A DNA stretch of 64,000 nt from Piezodorus guildinii (GCA_023052935.1 CM041294.1:102828116-102892115), one strand, 5' to 3'. Shown: positions 42,431-54,830, counted from the first letter of the stretch. Translations and numbers: made by a program. The notes: generated by a model not told the origin, from the sequence alone.

Positions 42431-45400
42431 TATTATAGCATTCCTTGCCATCATTTATTAGCACTATGTTATATAATTCAGATATGTAGCTTCGACTGTT
42501 TTATAGTTAATTTATTTTTTAATTTTCAAGTATTAAAATTGTTTAGGATATAATAATCATAACTTTTGAAGAACGCTTTGAAGAGCGTTTTGAAATTCGT
42601 CACATAATCCAAACGATTATAACCATATAATACGATAGTAGTTTAGTATTTTAAGCTAAAATCTTAAAATAAAACAAAATATCAAGCACCCTCGTTTAAT
42701 TTAAATTGAGAAATAAGTCGTTATATACATTCAGGCTGGAACCTTATTATGTCTAAACGTTTACCCTTATTATGACTTAACCACAGTTTTATGGAAAAGT
42801 ATTACGTTCTATGTTATTTTCATTCTTTTCTAATGATTCACAAAGATCTATGAATTCAACCTATTGAAGTATTTGAAAATATTTCGCAGATCGATAACTT
42901 AGTTGTCAATGTAGCCTCCGTTTCCATACTTTTTATCCCTCGCGATCTTTATACAAATCGTGTCCAGCGGTGAATTATATGAAGTTACTCCAGTGCCTAT
43001 GTTGGTTTCCCCGTCATCTTTCTTAAACCACATATGATCTTATAAGCCACCTTCGATGATCATCTATTTACCTGAACTCTGGCATGATGTCCGGCCTATC
43101 ACCATTTAATTCATCTGAAGATTTAATTTCACCATTTTTCTTTGAATTCATAATTATTCTTAAAATATAATTTTTGTAGACGGTCAAATTGGATTTCTGC
43201 GCTTTAGTAAGTGCCTAAGTTTGGCAGCCCTGAGTAACAGAGGGAAGTATGCAGCTTTCGAACATCAGTTTCTTAAATTTCTCACTGAGAGAAAAGTATT
43301 ACTGTCATCCGTTGATGATTATCATTTACAATACCTTTGTCGCAGGAGTAGAGACAAAAGATAAGAGCTTTCCCATGAACGAAAAAAAAGCAATACATCT
43401 GGTAAATGTGACAAGTTTACTTACAAGATACACAAAACCGAATCCATTGAGGACACTATAATACTAATTTTAACTAATACACTATTTCTTTTAGCTATAA
43501 TATTCATCGTCTTAGACTGTGGCAGTTAATTTGGAAATAATACAATCAATTATAAAAATAAAATCTTAGTAAGTTTTCATGGCTATTTCCTTTAGACGTT
43601 GGGTAGGATGATTATAAATCGACTTAATCTGTTAGAATAGAAATATGACTTTACATAAACGTTATGAATCTAAATGAGGACAGATTTCGAAATTCTAGAA
43701 GTAAATAAAAAACATTATTTAATGATAGCATAAATCATTTGCATCGGCGGAATTGTGTTATGATGGACTAAAATGTCAAACGTATGAGCTGTGTGAGATA
43801 TGAGAGCAAAATACTCTTACTTGAGAAATTCCAATAGACTATGATCAATTTAATTAAATATGGTAAAAATTAAGATTTTTGTGAAAAAATAACCAAAAAC
43901 TATAGAGGTCTTATACCATAAATTTATACTTCGTGGAATGATAAATATAGGAAATATTTGATTAATGTAAAAAAGAAATTACTTCCGTAAGAAGTGCTAA
44001 CTAATGAAAGGCAATTTATTCATTGGCTATAAAAGTGTATCATCCCCTTGATAGGAGAAATGATTGATTAAAAGAACCAATCAGGAGCCACTGAAGGAAT
44101 ATTGACTGATGAACAGTATCTGTTACTTTATCGAGCCCTGGCCTGGAACGGATAATTAATTTTTACTAAACCGGGCTTATTAGAGAAATACTGCATTTTT
44201 AATCGATAGTTTAATGGCAATAAGCATACAATTTTTAATTTTTTTTTTCAGGAAAACATTAGAATAAGAATAAAATTAATAACTGAGCTTTAAAGGAAAT
44301 AAATAAAAACAAAATAATAAACAAATAATATTAAGTTATTAAAAAGGAATATCTTACAAACTTTGTAGGAGAATATTAGGAGGTTTAACATATGAAATTA
44401 AGGAAAACATTTTAATTTAAATTAACCATACGTGAACCTCCTACGAATTGCTAGACATGACATACTTTTTGACGGAGGGTTAAGTTTATTAAATATGGAG
44501 AGACCGCATAGCAATACATACCGATTTAACTATCGTTTTACATAATAATTATCAAACCACCGAGAAACTTTATTACTTTCTTCGACAAACATGTCTATAA
44601 AATAGGCTGTTAATTACAAACATCAGCCATGGAAGGGGAAGTAATTTAACAGTTGAGGTCATAAAAGAGAAAAAAGAAAAGTTTAGTATAAAAGTTGTTC
44701 TAATAATAAGGAAATAAAAAAATAAAATAATGATAAATAAATATAGTGAGCACATTACAAGTTTTATCTACCACCCTAATTCAAAAAATATAGTTTAAAG
44801 TAAACTTTTGAACTTAACAAAAATGTATTCGCCTCAAATGAAAACATATAATATTGTTATACTGTTATTATCTACAACAATCCCATTATGTTTTTTTTTT
44901 TTTTCTTTATCCTCTAATTATTTTGACTTATTTTAATGTTACATATTTTTCCTAATATTTATTGATGTTCAATTGCGTATAATAAAAGTTGATGTCTGCT
45001 TTTTCTTACTGCTTTTAACGAAATGTTGTTAATTATTACAAATCAACAAAATGAAAAGTACTTAAGAGAAATACAGGAAGGAAACTCGGAATTTAATTAA
45101 GCCCTCTCAGGTTAATTCAATGAGGATAAAACGTACTTGGTATTAATGACCATTGAATTATAAATCAGTATGACGAGCTTCATCAAAATGAAAAGTTGAA
45201 AACTATGAAATTATTTTTTTTCGTTTCGAGTGACTACGTTTATGAATTAGAATTAATAGGTACACACAAAAAATGTTTTGCGATGGTTGGTTAAACTGCT
45301 AATTAATTCTCATCAACAACAGGTAAATAAAAAAAAATCGTTTTTATTTTAATTTTATACTAATTTTACATCTTATTATCATTATATTATGATACTAATA

Positions 45401-45985
45401 TTATACTAATGATAATCTTACAATGTGTCAAGAAATATTCTTAAGATATATCCGTTTATCGTTATATTCTACTGATCAATACAAAGTATCAAATTTAGCG
45501 GTTGAAAAACGTGACTATTTTTAGTAAGTATCGCAAAATTTATAAAACATGATCACATTTACAAAAATGTTAAGTATAGACGCAGTTTAAAGATACTCCG
45601 TCATTACTGAACTATTGACACCAGCAACGTTCTTACGCCCATCACTGTTGTAAGCAGTATCGTTAAACTTTTGTAGATTTTTAATTTGTATCCGATTCTA
45701 GTAATATCTAACACTATATTAATTTCAAACTCTCATATTTATTATACTCCTTGTAAGTAATACAATTAGATTATAATTTGAATCTTACGCATCATTAAAC
45801 CTTCAACAAAAAAATATCACTTTTTAATAACTAATATTTATTGAATATCGAATATGAGTCAAATATCTAATGAACTAATATTTTTTTTTTTTATCAATCC
45901 TATGACACATTATCATTATTTTATATTTAAAATAATATAATATTATATTATAAACTTATTTAAAATTAAAAATATAATTATTTTA
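42431..45985. other. AT-rich non-coding DNA
   Basis: 3.5 kb without a supportable gene. A richer patch at 42890-43260 has no readable motif; a 70-codon ORF at 43249-43461 has none either. A block near 45220-45300 (ACGTTTATGAATTAGAATTA) recurs at 46110-46170, see next entry. Confidence 0.45.
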
Positions 45986-46960
45986 AATTAAACACTATAA
46001 TAGTTAAGAATATTACATTGCTACTTAGTTTATGTTATAGTGAAACCAAGATTTACTATACAAGCACATTCCAAAGGACTTAAATATATTATATCAGTTT
46101 CGAATGACTTCACGTTTATGAGTTAGAATTAATGCATGGACACATAAACCGATTTACGATGGTTGGTCATATAGGCCATTGCATATAATACTCATGAAAT
46201 ATGGGTAAAGAATATTTATAGATCCCAATGAAAACCAAATTATACCTTTTGAATTTTAGTTTGTTTGTTCATTTAACGTCACTTTATGCTACTGTCTGTA
46301 ATCGGACGATGCAACAGTGGGAGTCCTAAATTTTGCCTATCTAGGTTTAATTAGGATAGGGATTTTTAACGGGTACCTGACATCGCACAGGCTCGGGACC
46401 AACTTTTTTTATCCCCATCCGAAGGACAGCATAACTAAGGATTTTTCACTCACATTAAAAAATTCTTGGACGAGCTGCTGGTTTGAACCCGTCATCTTTA
46501 GCATAGAAGGCTGTTATGCTAGCCACCCTGCTGCCGGTGATCCCTGAATTGATATTTTAACTAAATAACACAATAGTTAAGGAATTTTGCGTGGCTAGTA
46601 AATTTATATTATTGCAAAAGCAAGATTCATTATTTAAGCACATTTTAAATGACTTAAGTGTATAATACAAATTTAGTAGTAACTTTTGGTTATGAAGACA
46701 ATTAATACCCAATAACTATAAGTAAAGAATATTTATATAGCAAAATAAAGAATTCTATTAAAAATAATTATATCTTATCATATTTTAAATTACAGAAATT
46801 AATATTTAAGTAATATTACATTCCGCTACAACATAAAATAACTAACTTTTTGTGTTATTGAGAAAACAAGATTTATCATACAAGCATATTTCAAAGGAAA
46901 GCCAGAGATATTATAAATCTTAATGAATAATAATACTTGTAGAAAAATAAGTACGAGAAC
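45986..46960 (+). repeat. Degenerate direct repeats interrupted by a SINE
   Basis: Three loosely similar segments around 46015-46095, 46575-46665 and 46810-46905 share TTACAT..GCTA, AAACCAAGATT..TA (AAAGCAAGATTCATTA; AAACAAGATTTATCATA), ACAAGCA.ATT.CAAA and GGACTTAA-type ends. A further related block lies at 45220-45300. A SINE at 46258-46542 sits between the first two segments. No function suggested. Confidence 0.5.
46258..46542 (-). mobile_element. tRNA-derived SINE, minus copy
   Basis: Full-length but diverged, reading minus: GGATCACCGGCAGCAGGGTG, GCTAGCATAACAGCC (box A), GATGACGGGTTCAAACC (box B), AAAAATCCTTAGTTATGCTG, TTCGGATGGGGATAAAA, CCCGAGCCTGTGCGATGTCA, CCCTATCCTAATTAAACC, CGTCCGATTACAGACAGTAG, then AAAGTGACGTTAAATGAACA and AACAAAC at 46259. 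The 76-codon plus-strand ORF here is antisense. Confidence 0.88.
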
Positions 46961-46969
46961 TAAATTTGA

Positions 46970-47170
46970 GCTTAAACTACTTCCCTTACGCAAGGGGTGT
47001 GAGCGAAATTAGTGCGGCCTTTGATGGCCCGGAGCCCAGTTAGCGGAAGAGGTAATAAAGGCTCCTGTGGTCTTCTTCCAGTTAGTCCTCTTAAGTAGCT
47101 GCTAATGGTAAGTGCTACAGGCTCAAGCCATCCAGGGCCTTTTCCAGTCAGCACATTAGTAAACATAGAT
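46970..47170 (-). other. GC-rich unidentified segment
   Basis: A patch well above local GC with a 64-codon open minus-strand frame (GPGWLEPVALTISSYLRGLT, GRRPQEPLLPLPLTGLRAIK). I do not recognise it. It may be the GC-rich end of a LINE or another mobile element. Confidence 0.3.
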
Positions 47171-47504
47171 TTACATTAACTCCTAGGTCCTGGATGTAGT
47201 ATAAACTGCTAATTGGAAAGTGAGCCATGATTTTATACGATCCCCAGCTACATTCATAAAAGTGTAATTAAGTACAAGCAAGAATTAATGTTTGATAATA
47301 CGATGTTACATATTTTATTTAGTGTTGGCCTCTAGAGGATCCCTACAGGAATGTCATTTTATCCCACGGACAAATTTATTATTGTTATTATCAAGAATAA
47401 TAAGAGCAGTAAATTCATTATTCATAAGTGAATTAAGTGTTAATGGTGTAAATATATTAATAAATCTAAATTATATTATAAATATTAATAAATCCTTTAG
47501 ATGA

Positions 47505-50058
47505 TGAAATACTTGTCAACCCAAATCTTTTCACCTCAAGAATAAGTAACCACGCTAAGGTAAACAAGCGAGGAAAACTCTTGGTGGAAACTATGGAGTC
47601 ATTGGGTCTGATATTGTGCATTGACGTTCACCTTCGGACCACCAGGAAAATATACATTTGTATCAAACTCAGGCCGAAGTACAATAGATCTATTATGGAT
47701 AACTGACAAAACCCTCGATATTTTCAATGATATGGAGGTAAAACATATGTCCGACACCCTAGACCACTTGGCATGTATAACCTCGTTACGAATACCCTCA
47801 TCACAAAAACTTACTCATCTCCAATATAATAATTCATTAAACAACCAACGTAGCTTGTACCATCAACAGACGCATCAAGTGGTATGAAAATTAATCCAAT
47901 GACTTTAAAGTACAGTTATCTTTCTCTGATAAAATATACTATTATTATTATTCTTAAATATAATATATATTATTATTCTCAAGATACTAACTCATTATAT
48001 ACCAATTTTTTTTCAAACTATCTACGAAAGTATGTCTAAAATTGGATTAATGATAACTAGCAAATCATCAAACAATCCTAAGTTTCGATCTAAACAACCA
48101 TGGTTTTATGGAGATTGTGAAAATTCCAAAAGAGTTTTAAGGAAAACATATAGAGTAATGATTAATTTCGTCACTTCAATTGAATTGTTCAATGAATTTA
48201 TTGAAGCTAGGAAATCATACAGGCTGCTAATTCGTCTCAAGAAAGTAAAATTTAGACTCAGCATGTTACAAAACCTACAAGAGGTCAGAAACAGCAATTA
48301 ATTTTGGTCAACAATAAAATCACTACAACTGAATGAAAGCAATGAAAACGAGATAGACTTGACAGATTGGGGGTAGATTCTATAAAACACTATATGGTTA
48401 TAAATATATCCAAGATGTTAATTTTTTCTCAGTGACCCATCCGCTTCTAGATAGTGAAATTTCTCTAGAAGAACTACATCATTGTGTGCGTCTGTCAAAA
48501 AATCAAAAATCTCCAGGATTAGGCCTTATTATCTATGAGGCATTTAAAAACCTTACGCCTGAGTGGGAACATTACCTTCTAAATTTATTTAACCTTATAT
48601 TGCTTCACGAAAAACCACCTCTGTCTTGGGCGAAATCAAAACTTCACTTGTTATTTAAGAAAGGTGACAGGAAAGATACAGATAACTACCGTGGAATATC
48701 ATTAATAAATACTATGGCAAAATTATTCACTAATATTCTTGCAAAAAGACTTATGTTATGGGCTGATTCTGAAAATATTATCTCTGAAGAACAGGCAGAA
48801 TTCAGAAGCCAAAGAGGCTGCATTGATCATAATTTTACCCTTAATGCACTAATAGGAATAAATCTCAGGAAAAAAGGAAATTACCTATATGCGGTTTTTA
48901 TAGATCTGAAGAAGGCTTTTGATTCCATAAACCACAACCTGCTGTGGAAAAACTTTTTACACTTGGAGTTAGCGGTAAAATAATTAGAATCATGAAAAAC
49001 TCATATGACAATGCTACTACCCAAATTTCAGTAAATGGTCAACTAAGTGACGAAATAGACGTAACTCTTGGATTGCTTCAAGGTGAATGCTCAGACCAGC
49101 ACTCTTCATCCTCTTCTTGTCGGATATTATTCAGTTCTTTCAGGATAACGAAGCCACAGGAGTTAGCATTGACCATAATCATGAGACAATAGTGTTATTA
49201 CTGGCAGGCGATATTATACTTTTAAATAATAACTGGCATAGTGCGCAAAGAACTTTAAAGATCCTGCAGCAATACTGCTCAAACAACTCATTAACCTTAA
49301 ACGTGGAAAAGTCAAAAGTCCTGGTATTCCATAAATTACCGAAGTTAAAAAACTCAAACCCCTTTATTGGCACAATACAAAGTTAGAATATATAAAAACA
49401 TACGCATATTTAGGAGTTCCTTTTGCATCGACAGGTAAATCAAAAAAGGCATCTGTACACTTCTTACAAAAATCATCCATTGCTACCCCTAAAGTCTAGG
49501 AAATCCAGAGAAGAGAAAAGAGAGACTCTTGGGAAACAAAGATGGCGTTGTACGACTCAATAATCTCTTCAGTTCTCCTGTACGGATCAGAAGTTTGGAG
49601 CCTGAGATATCTAGATGCTATAGAAATTTCTCAAATACAATTTCTTAAATACCTATATGGATGGCCCAAAAACACCCCAAACTATATAGTGAGGCTTGAG
49701 ACAGGTAGAAGTCTTCTAATCTGAAAAGTAATGAAAAAAGTAATCAACCATTGGTCTAAACTGTCATTGATGCCTGAAGAGAGACTCCCAAAACTGTGTT
49801 TCAACAGACTAACGATGTTAGATGCAGAAAAGCCTGATATAGATTACAACTGGGTTTTACAGGTCAATATGATAGCCCACCACTATGGATGTTGAGAAAA
49901 ATTCAATGCGCCTCAGGAAAACGATATTTTGAATCACAAAGTCGATATTATTGAAACAATCATAAACAACAACTATTCAACTGACATTAATAGAGCAATG
50001 AACTCAAATAGTAACCCGATATACCGATTACTCAGCAGTTACAACCTACATAAACATA
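47505..50058 (+). mobile_element. Decayed LINE: partial EN, linker, RT, C-terminus
   Basis: Plus-strand element of ~2.55 kb. EN end: HAKVNKRGKLLVETMESLGL, TFVSNSGRSTIDLLWITD, MSDTLDHLACI (decayed SDH). Linker: KQPWFYGDCENSKRVLRKTY. RT: SKNQKSPGLGLIIYEAFKNL, LLFKKGDRKDTDNYRGISLI, YAVFIDLKKAFDSINHNLLW (first catalytic Asp), GLLQGECSDQHSSS (damaged), LLAGDIILLNN (YADD changed to LAGD). Thumb: YAYLGVPFASTGKSKK, MALYDSIISSVLLYGSEVWS. C-terminal region to about 50058. At least five frameshifts or stops. EN start and ORF1 are missing. The 'KKGDRKDTDNYRGISL' style separates it from the Jockey and RTE elements here; the clade is not assigned. Confidence 0.85.
48432..49386 (+). pseudogene. Reverse transcriptase of LINE
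   Basis: Frame 1 (48432-48983) holds fingers and first palm motif, frame 2 (48944-49192) the next ~60 residues (SGKIIRIMKNSYDNATTQIS), frame 3 (49087-49386) the catalytic-loop region with LAGD in place of the expected YADD and NNSLTLNVEKSKVLVFHK. The active site is lost as well as the frame. Confidence 0.85.
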
Positions 50059-51245
50059 GGAGGTTCTTAGGCGTCCTCTAGGTCTTTCTCCTCAGGGCCT
50101 TACCTCCATTGTTTTAATTGGGTTCCGGTGGTGGTCCATTCGGCAGACATGCCCGTACCATCCCAATTGCCTCTTGTCTAGGACTTCCAGAACAGAGCAT
50201 ACATAAAGCTCTTCCCTGACCCTTTCATCCCGGACATCCATCAATTCTCCACCACAGGAGATCTGTACATCTTCTTGAGCTCTACCAACTTGAAGAACCT
50301 TGCTTTTTCTGGAATTGATTGTCATTCCCTCTCTCTCCAGTTCCTCATTCCACTCCGTCACTGCCTGCTGAAGCTGCTCTGCGGATTCCGCTATAAGGAC
50401 TATATCGTCAGCAAACAAGAGGAACTGTATAACAACAGGATACAGGTTCCATTGGCCCATGTTCATTCTGGCTGTGCGTCTTTTGCAAATTGAGACAAAC
50501 TCATTTATATATACAATAAACAAAAGGAGACTTAGCGAATCGCCCTGTTTTACTCCCTTTTCCATCCTAAACACATTGGATTCTTGCCCATTTAAGCGCA
50601 CTACAAACTTTGGCTCTTGGTATGTTGACTTTATAGCCCTCAGCAACTTTTGAGGAATGTTCTTTGCCCTCAAAGCTTCCAAAATTTCTTTCCTAGGTAC
50701 CGAATCGAATGCCGCCTTCAAGTCTAAGAACGCCAGATAGACGTTTCGGCCATGGTCCCTGGACTTCTCTATCACGTTCCGCAGGGTGAAAATCTGATTC
50801 TGCGTTTGTCTGTTGGGTCTAAATGCACTCTGTTCTTCCTGCAGAATAGGCTCCGCTATTGGCCTCAACCGGCTCTCGAGAATAGAGGTGTACACTTTAT
50901 AGATCACGGGAGACAGGCAAATAGGTCTGTAGTTCCAGCAATCACTTTGACCTCCTTCTTGTGGACAGGGACTATAACATTGTACTCCCATTCCTGAGGG
51001 ATTTTTTCATCTTTCTAAACTCTTTGGAAGAATATTTGTAATGTCCCTATCAACTCTGCTCCTCCGTATTTAAGAAATTCTGGGACTATGTTGTCTCGCC
51101 CTGCTGCTTTTCCTGTCTTCATCTTCGCAATGGCCCTTTCAACCTCTTCCTCTTCAATCGGGTCATTTCCTTCATCTTCAATTGCGGATTGAGATGATCG
51201 ATTTCTTCTTGTTGATTGCCCTCGAACTGTCTGCCGTTGCACTGG
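50059..51245 (-). mobile_element. RTE-like LINE, internally deleted
   Basis: Minus-strand LINE beginning with an N-terminal RT segment ([32 protein letters not shown]) at 51180-51030. The long frame 50991-50092 follows: CWNYRPICLSPVIYKVYTSI, EEQSAFRPNRQTQNQIFTLR, VYLAFLDLKAAFDSVPRKEI, MEKGVKQGDSLSLLLF, FLLFADDIVLIAES (catalytic pair), INSRKSKVLQVGR. After SCGGELM it jumps to RDERVREELYVCSVLEVLDK and RQLGWYGHVCRM. The thumb segment that RTE-type proteins carry between these points (KYLG... and LLYGSE...) is absent, so an in-frame deletion of roughly 90-100 codons is likely. Its 3' end abuts the plus-strand LINE. Confidence 0.88.
50092..50991 (-). pseudogene. RTE-type reverse transcriptase, thumb deleted
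   Basis: 299 codons open with all three catalytic Asp (AFLDLKAAF, FADD). The ORF is longer and cleaner than most here, but the thumb is missing, the N-terminus is separated by a stop near 51015, and the endonuclease is absent. RT of this type copies LINE RNA at nicked DNA. Confidence 0.85.
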
Positions 51246-51499
51246 CGAACAATTGCAAAATTTCGGAAGAACGATTAGATGCTCAATGAAATTAGAGATG
51301 TAAACGTAAACACAAGTGAAATGAAAACAAATTCCTCTGCCTTTGAAAAATTTTGTCAGAGTTTATATTAAGAGTGTTTTTTAGGTCAAATTAAATTTGT
51401 TTTTCTTACTAGTCCCATATGCAACCTACGCCATGATATACATTCATTAATCTCTAGCAGATATTTTCTATCTATTGGAACTAGTGGATGAAAATTCAA

Positions 51500-51535
<36 letters not shown>

Positions 51536-51685
51536 TCAAAACTAGATGGAAAACATTTTTTCTAAAAGAGATTTTTTTCCATTTTCAAGTAGATTTATAT
51601 GAAAAACAAATAACCAACTTGTTGGTTGGATTGACAATGATGATATTACTCAATTCAATATATTTTAGGGTTCATTCAAAAATTT
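51246..51685. other. AT-rich DNA with a 28-base A run
   Basis: It contains an A homopolymer at 51504-51531. That could be the poly(A) of a degraded retro-insert, but nothing recognisable precedes it. No gene seen. Confidence 0.45.
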
Positions 51686-51915
51686 TGAAACATTTTTGTG
51701 ATCACTATGAATTTTGTACTCCTAGAACAGTTGTTTTCCCCACTGTGCGCCGTCTTGGGTTCCCCATCGGTCTGCCCTTCTCCCCCCGCGGTAGCTCGGG
51801 AACTAGACCTTAGCCAGCAGCCGACAGAGAATTGGGGCACCGCCGAACCCGGGCACTTCCTATGTAAGCTTCGCTCCCCTTTTGTCATGACCACCAAGAG
51901 GAGATTAATAGTCCA
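51686..51915. other. GC-rich island of unknown origin
   Basis: A sharp rise in GC (runs such as CTTCTCCCCCCGCGGTAGCT and GGGGCACCGCCGAACCCGGG) in otherwise AT-rich DNA. Open frames exist on both strands (85 and 89 codons) without recognisable motifs. It may be a transposon piece, a retro-inserted RNA or a CpG-type element. Confidence 0.35.
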
Positions 51916-52249
51916 GCAAGAGATTAGTCCAAAAATATTTTTCACAATAAAGTAAACTGTTTAATATAAGACAAAGAATTGATTCATTAAAAAGTGTTTA
52001 TAAATATATTCATATTAAACTGACAAATAATTCAAAAATCAAATTTATAATCATTTCAACAAATTGTAATTCATCTCAATAAATTGTTATAAAAAATAAT
52101 CATTACAAGCAATCATGAAATAAAAAATATTAATTTTTTTTTTTCATATGCCACCGTTATTTGGTTTACAATTTTTTTGGGTTCTTTCTTGTGTACCTGA
52201 AATGATGGCACACACTTTTTAGCTGTTATAAGGAGATACTTAATACCAT

Positions 52250-52930
52250 ATTTATTTTTATTTTTTAATTATTTATTGATATTTACTGCTGTATTGTACA
52301 ACACATCTAGTAAATAGGCTAAAAGAAAATAGGCATGAACAAAACATAAGGAGAAACTACCCAGCGGCGGCACTCCAAACATATACTAACCTAGGAGGTC
52401 TGGAGGCCATCTTCTCTTCAGACGCCTCAGAGGATTATTAGTAATTGAAGTGGAAGAAAGGATTGAAAATAGATGATTAGAGTGGGGTTGGAGTTTGTCA
52501 TGAAGGAAATGATATCTGGTTCGGGACAAAATCCTAAAATTTAAACATATTTATTAAAAAATCAAAATAATTTCTTCAACGTTAAATGAGCAATTATGTT
52601 CTTCAACTGCAATGGTTTATATTTGAGTCACCGCTTATATTTCTTAGATCTTTCGATCGAGTGTTAGTCCTAGGTAAGGTACAGAGTTGGTCTGAGGATT
52701 TTGGTTGTCATCGATAAAAATTGGTGGGCAAGCGTTTGGTTTAGTGTGAACGTTACATTGGCTTTTCAAAGAGAGCACCGATTTCGTATAAGCATTAAGA
52801 GATTTTGCACAGGAGGTTAAAATTGCAGTATCGTCCGCGTATGTAGCAGTCAATGTGACGGAGTTAGTTGGTATGTCAAGTGTGTAGGCAACGTTAAAAT
52901 ATGTTACGTTATTATTCAAATATTTTTCTT
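52250..52930 (-). mobile_element. Jockey-type LINE fragment (palm plus 3' end)
   Basis: Minus-strand. The 91-codon frame at 52644-52919 has YTLDIPTNSVTLTATYADDT (YADD active site), AYTKSVLSLKSQC and SVPYLGLTLDRKI. After a deletion of most of the thumb, the C-terminal RRLKRRWPPDLL (near 52410, minus) and a 3' UTR to 52255 follow. The family matches 42.26 and 60.7 kb. Confidence 0.8.
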
Positions 52931-54115
52931 CGGAATTACCAAATCAAACATAATTCATTACACCAATCTATAAAGCAAATTATATTTAAGAATCCTCTCC
53001 GTGCTCTAAGAGGAAAGATTATTAAAATTAACATTTACCATAAATAAAGGTACTTCGATAAATGAACGGTAGGTATCATTTGCAATATTTTAATGGACAC
53101 GGTATGTAAATGTTTAATGATATTATCATAGCCGGAATCGTAATAAACAAAATGCTAATCCATCTTTCAGAATATATATTCTCATAATGGTAAACATCCT
53201 TTGAACTCGTGAAACCAATGGAGTGACGGTGCCGCGGATATCAAAGTACTCTCAGCCCTTAGAAACTTTGAGTGCTTTCTCCTCCCTCATCGATATCCCT
53301 TTACGTCAACCGTTCATTCATCCCTAATCCATTAATTGGTATCGGTTTTGCGTCCTTCAAAGTGGATAGGCTGAACCATTTATTGAATATACTTACATAT
53401 ACAGAGTTCATTCATTACGAAAATATATTAAAACTCTCTCTGAAACAGTTAATATAGTAATAAGCCTAATACAATATGTGTTGTTAGTCTCAGGAACAGA
53501 ATATTGATTCCTAAAAGCCTCCCAGGCCGGTTCCGAACCTGCGAGTCTAGTCTTCCGAAAATGCTAAGGTGTCACAAAGCACGGCTCCCGAACCTCCAAT
53601 TTCAATTTATATAATAATAACCAAATATGCATCATAAAATTAAAAAAAGAAAATAAAGCCACAAGCAGTATTAGGAGGTTTTCATTACCATATAAATTGA
53701 AATTCAGTACAATGGTATGAAGTGAAATATATAATTTATTATCATAGAGAGCAGATCTCTAATTAATTGAAATGAGCCAGAGTGATCAGTAATTAATTAA
53801 TACAAATGATTGCGACAAGTTCTATTTTTTATCTTTTGTTTTTGTGTATTATAATCTTCTCACTACGCCCTCATTAAAACAATCAACAAAGATATTTAAA
53901 AAAAAATCTTGATAAGGAGACTATTTAACAACCCTCAAAAATTGAATCAAAGATGAACCAATCAGTCAGTATTTTCATTAATGGAGATATTTATATTAGC
54001 AACCTAAGTTCCCATGATTGCCATCGTGTTAAGAAAAATATTTTCACAACCAACATGAGGAAACCCTAACACGCTCAATTTACTGCCAACGCTTTTATTT
54101 CAAGATTTGAAATTA
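52931..54115. other. AT-rich non-coding DNA
   Basis: No gene supported. A tRNA B-box-like piece (GGTTCCGAACC) at 53532 lies in a slightly richer patch (53480-53590) but has no matching box A or cloverleaf. Confidence 0.45.
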
Positions 54116-54342
54116 TTTATTGAAATCCTCCCACTACACTGAAAACGACAAGGAACTGCAGGCAGATACCGGTCCCTACAACTTAAATGCTTTAAACTTG
54201 AAACTAACAACAAGAAACTAGTTTATATTATCGTCATCAGGCCTATATATAGGATTGAACAATGGAGATCCACCAACCTAATCAATTCCTCTCGTATACA
54301 ATCCTTACAAAATATACTCCTTCGAAAAATGTTATATTGATA
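54116..54342 (+). mobile_element. Jockey-type RT thumb fragment
   Basis: Plus-strand remnant: KKLVYIIVIRPIYRIEQW and SRIQSLQNILLRKMLY correspond to LIYKTVLKPIWTYGLELWG and RIQSFQSKVLRTIVNAPYY of the 13.1-kb Jockey. Frame is open over ~40 codons only. Confidence 0.6.
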
Positions 54343-54344
54343 TG

Positions 54345-54500
54345 GATATGACTTTTGGCTGAGGGTTTGGAACTTTTTGTCTATCCTCAGTTTGCCACGC
54401 TCTAGCTCTGCTGGTGTTGCACCTATGGAAAATCTATTGGAGAATATTTCTTGGTTTATGACATTTGTCGCTAAAACCTACGGTTTAGAAGCTATATTGC
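54345..54500 (-). other. Unidentified coding-like segment
   Basis: On the minus strand a short open frame reads EIFSNRFSIGATPAELERGK then LRIDKKFQTLSQKSYP. The amino-acid mix and codon use look protein-derived, unlike the flanks. An AG (CTCCAATAG) precedes ATTTTCC and could be a splice acceptor; no convincing donor is seen. It could be a fragment of a transposon gag or a host exon. Confidence 0.25.
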
Positions 54501-54825
54501 TTTAAATTAAAAAAATAAAATAATAATAACCTTTTTTTTTACCATTAAAAATGTAACCCGACAGTATCTTGTGATTAGAAATTTAACGGAGAAAATTATT
54601 TGTTATCTAACATTTGTAGTAGGTAGGATCTAAATAAAATTAGCATCTGCATTGGTATGAATGAAAAAAGTGACTTTTGAAAACCTTATTTTCTGTAAAC
54701 TTTGTTCATTTCAATTAATGATCAATTCGCGACACAGTGGTTCCAAAAACACTTTTTGTTTAAAACTGTAAAATGATCAAAGATACTTTTTTTTTAAAAG
54801 AAATTTCGAGATTATTTGGTAACAG

Positions 54826-54830
<5 letters not shown>
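54501..54830. other. AT-rich non-coding DNA
   Basis: Nothing recognised. Confidence 0.4.

Noticed and set aside
43249..43461. 70-codon plus-strand ORF in the long AT-rich stretch
   Set aside because: No recognisable motif, no splice support, composition like background.
46317..46547. 76-codon plus-strand ORF
   Set aside because: Lies wholly within a minus-strand SINE.
53480..53590. tRNA-like piece with GGTTCCGAACC
   Set aside because: Only a B-box-like palindrome is present. No box A, acceptor stem or anticodon arm can be drawn.
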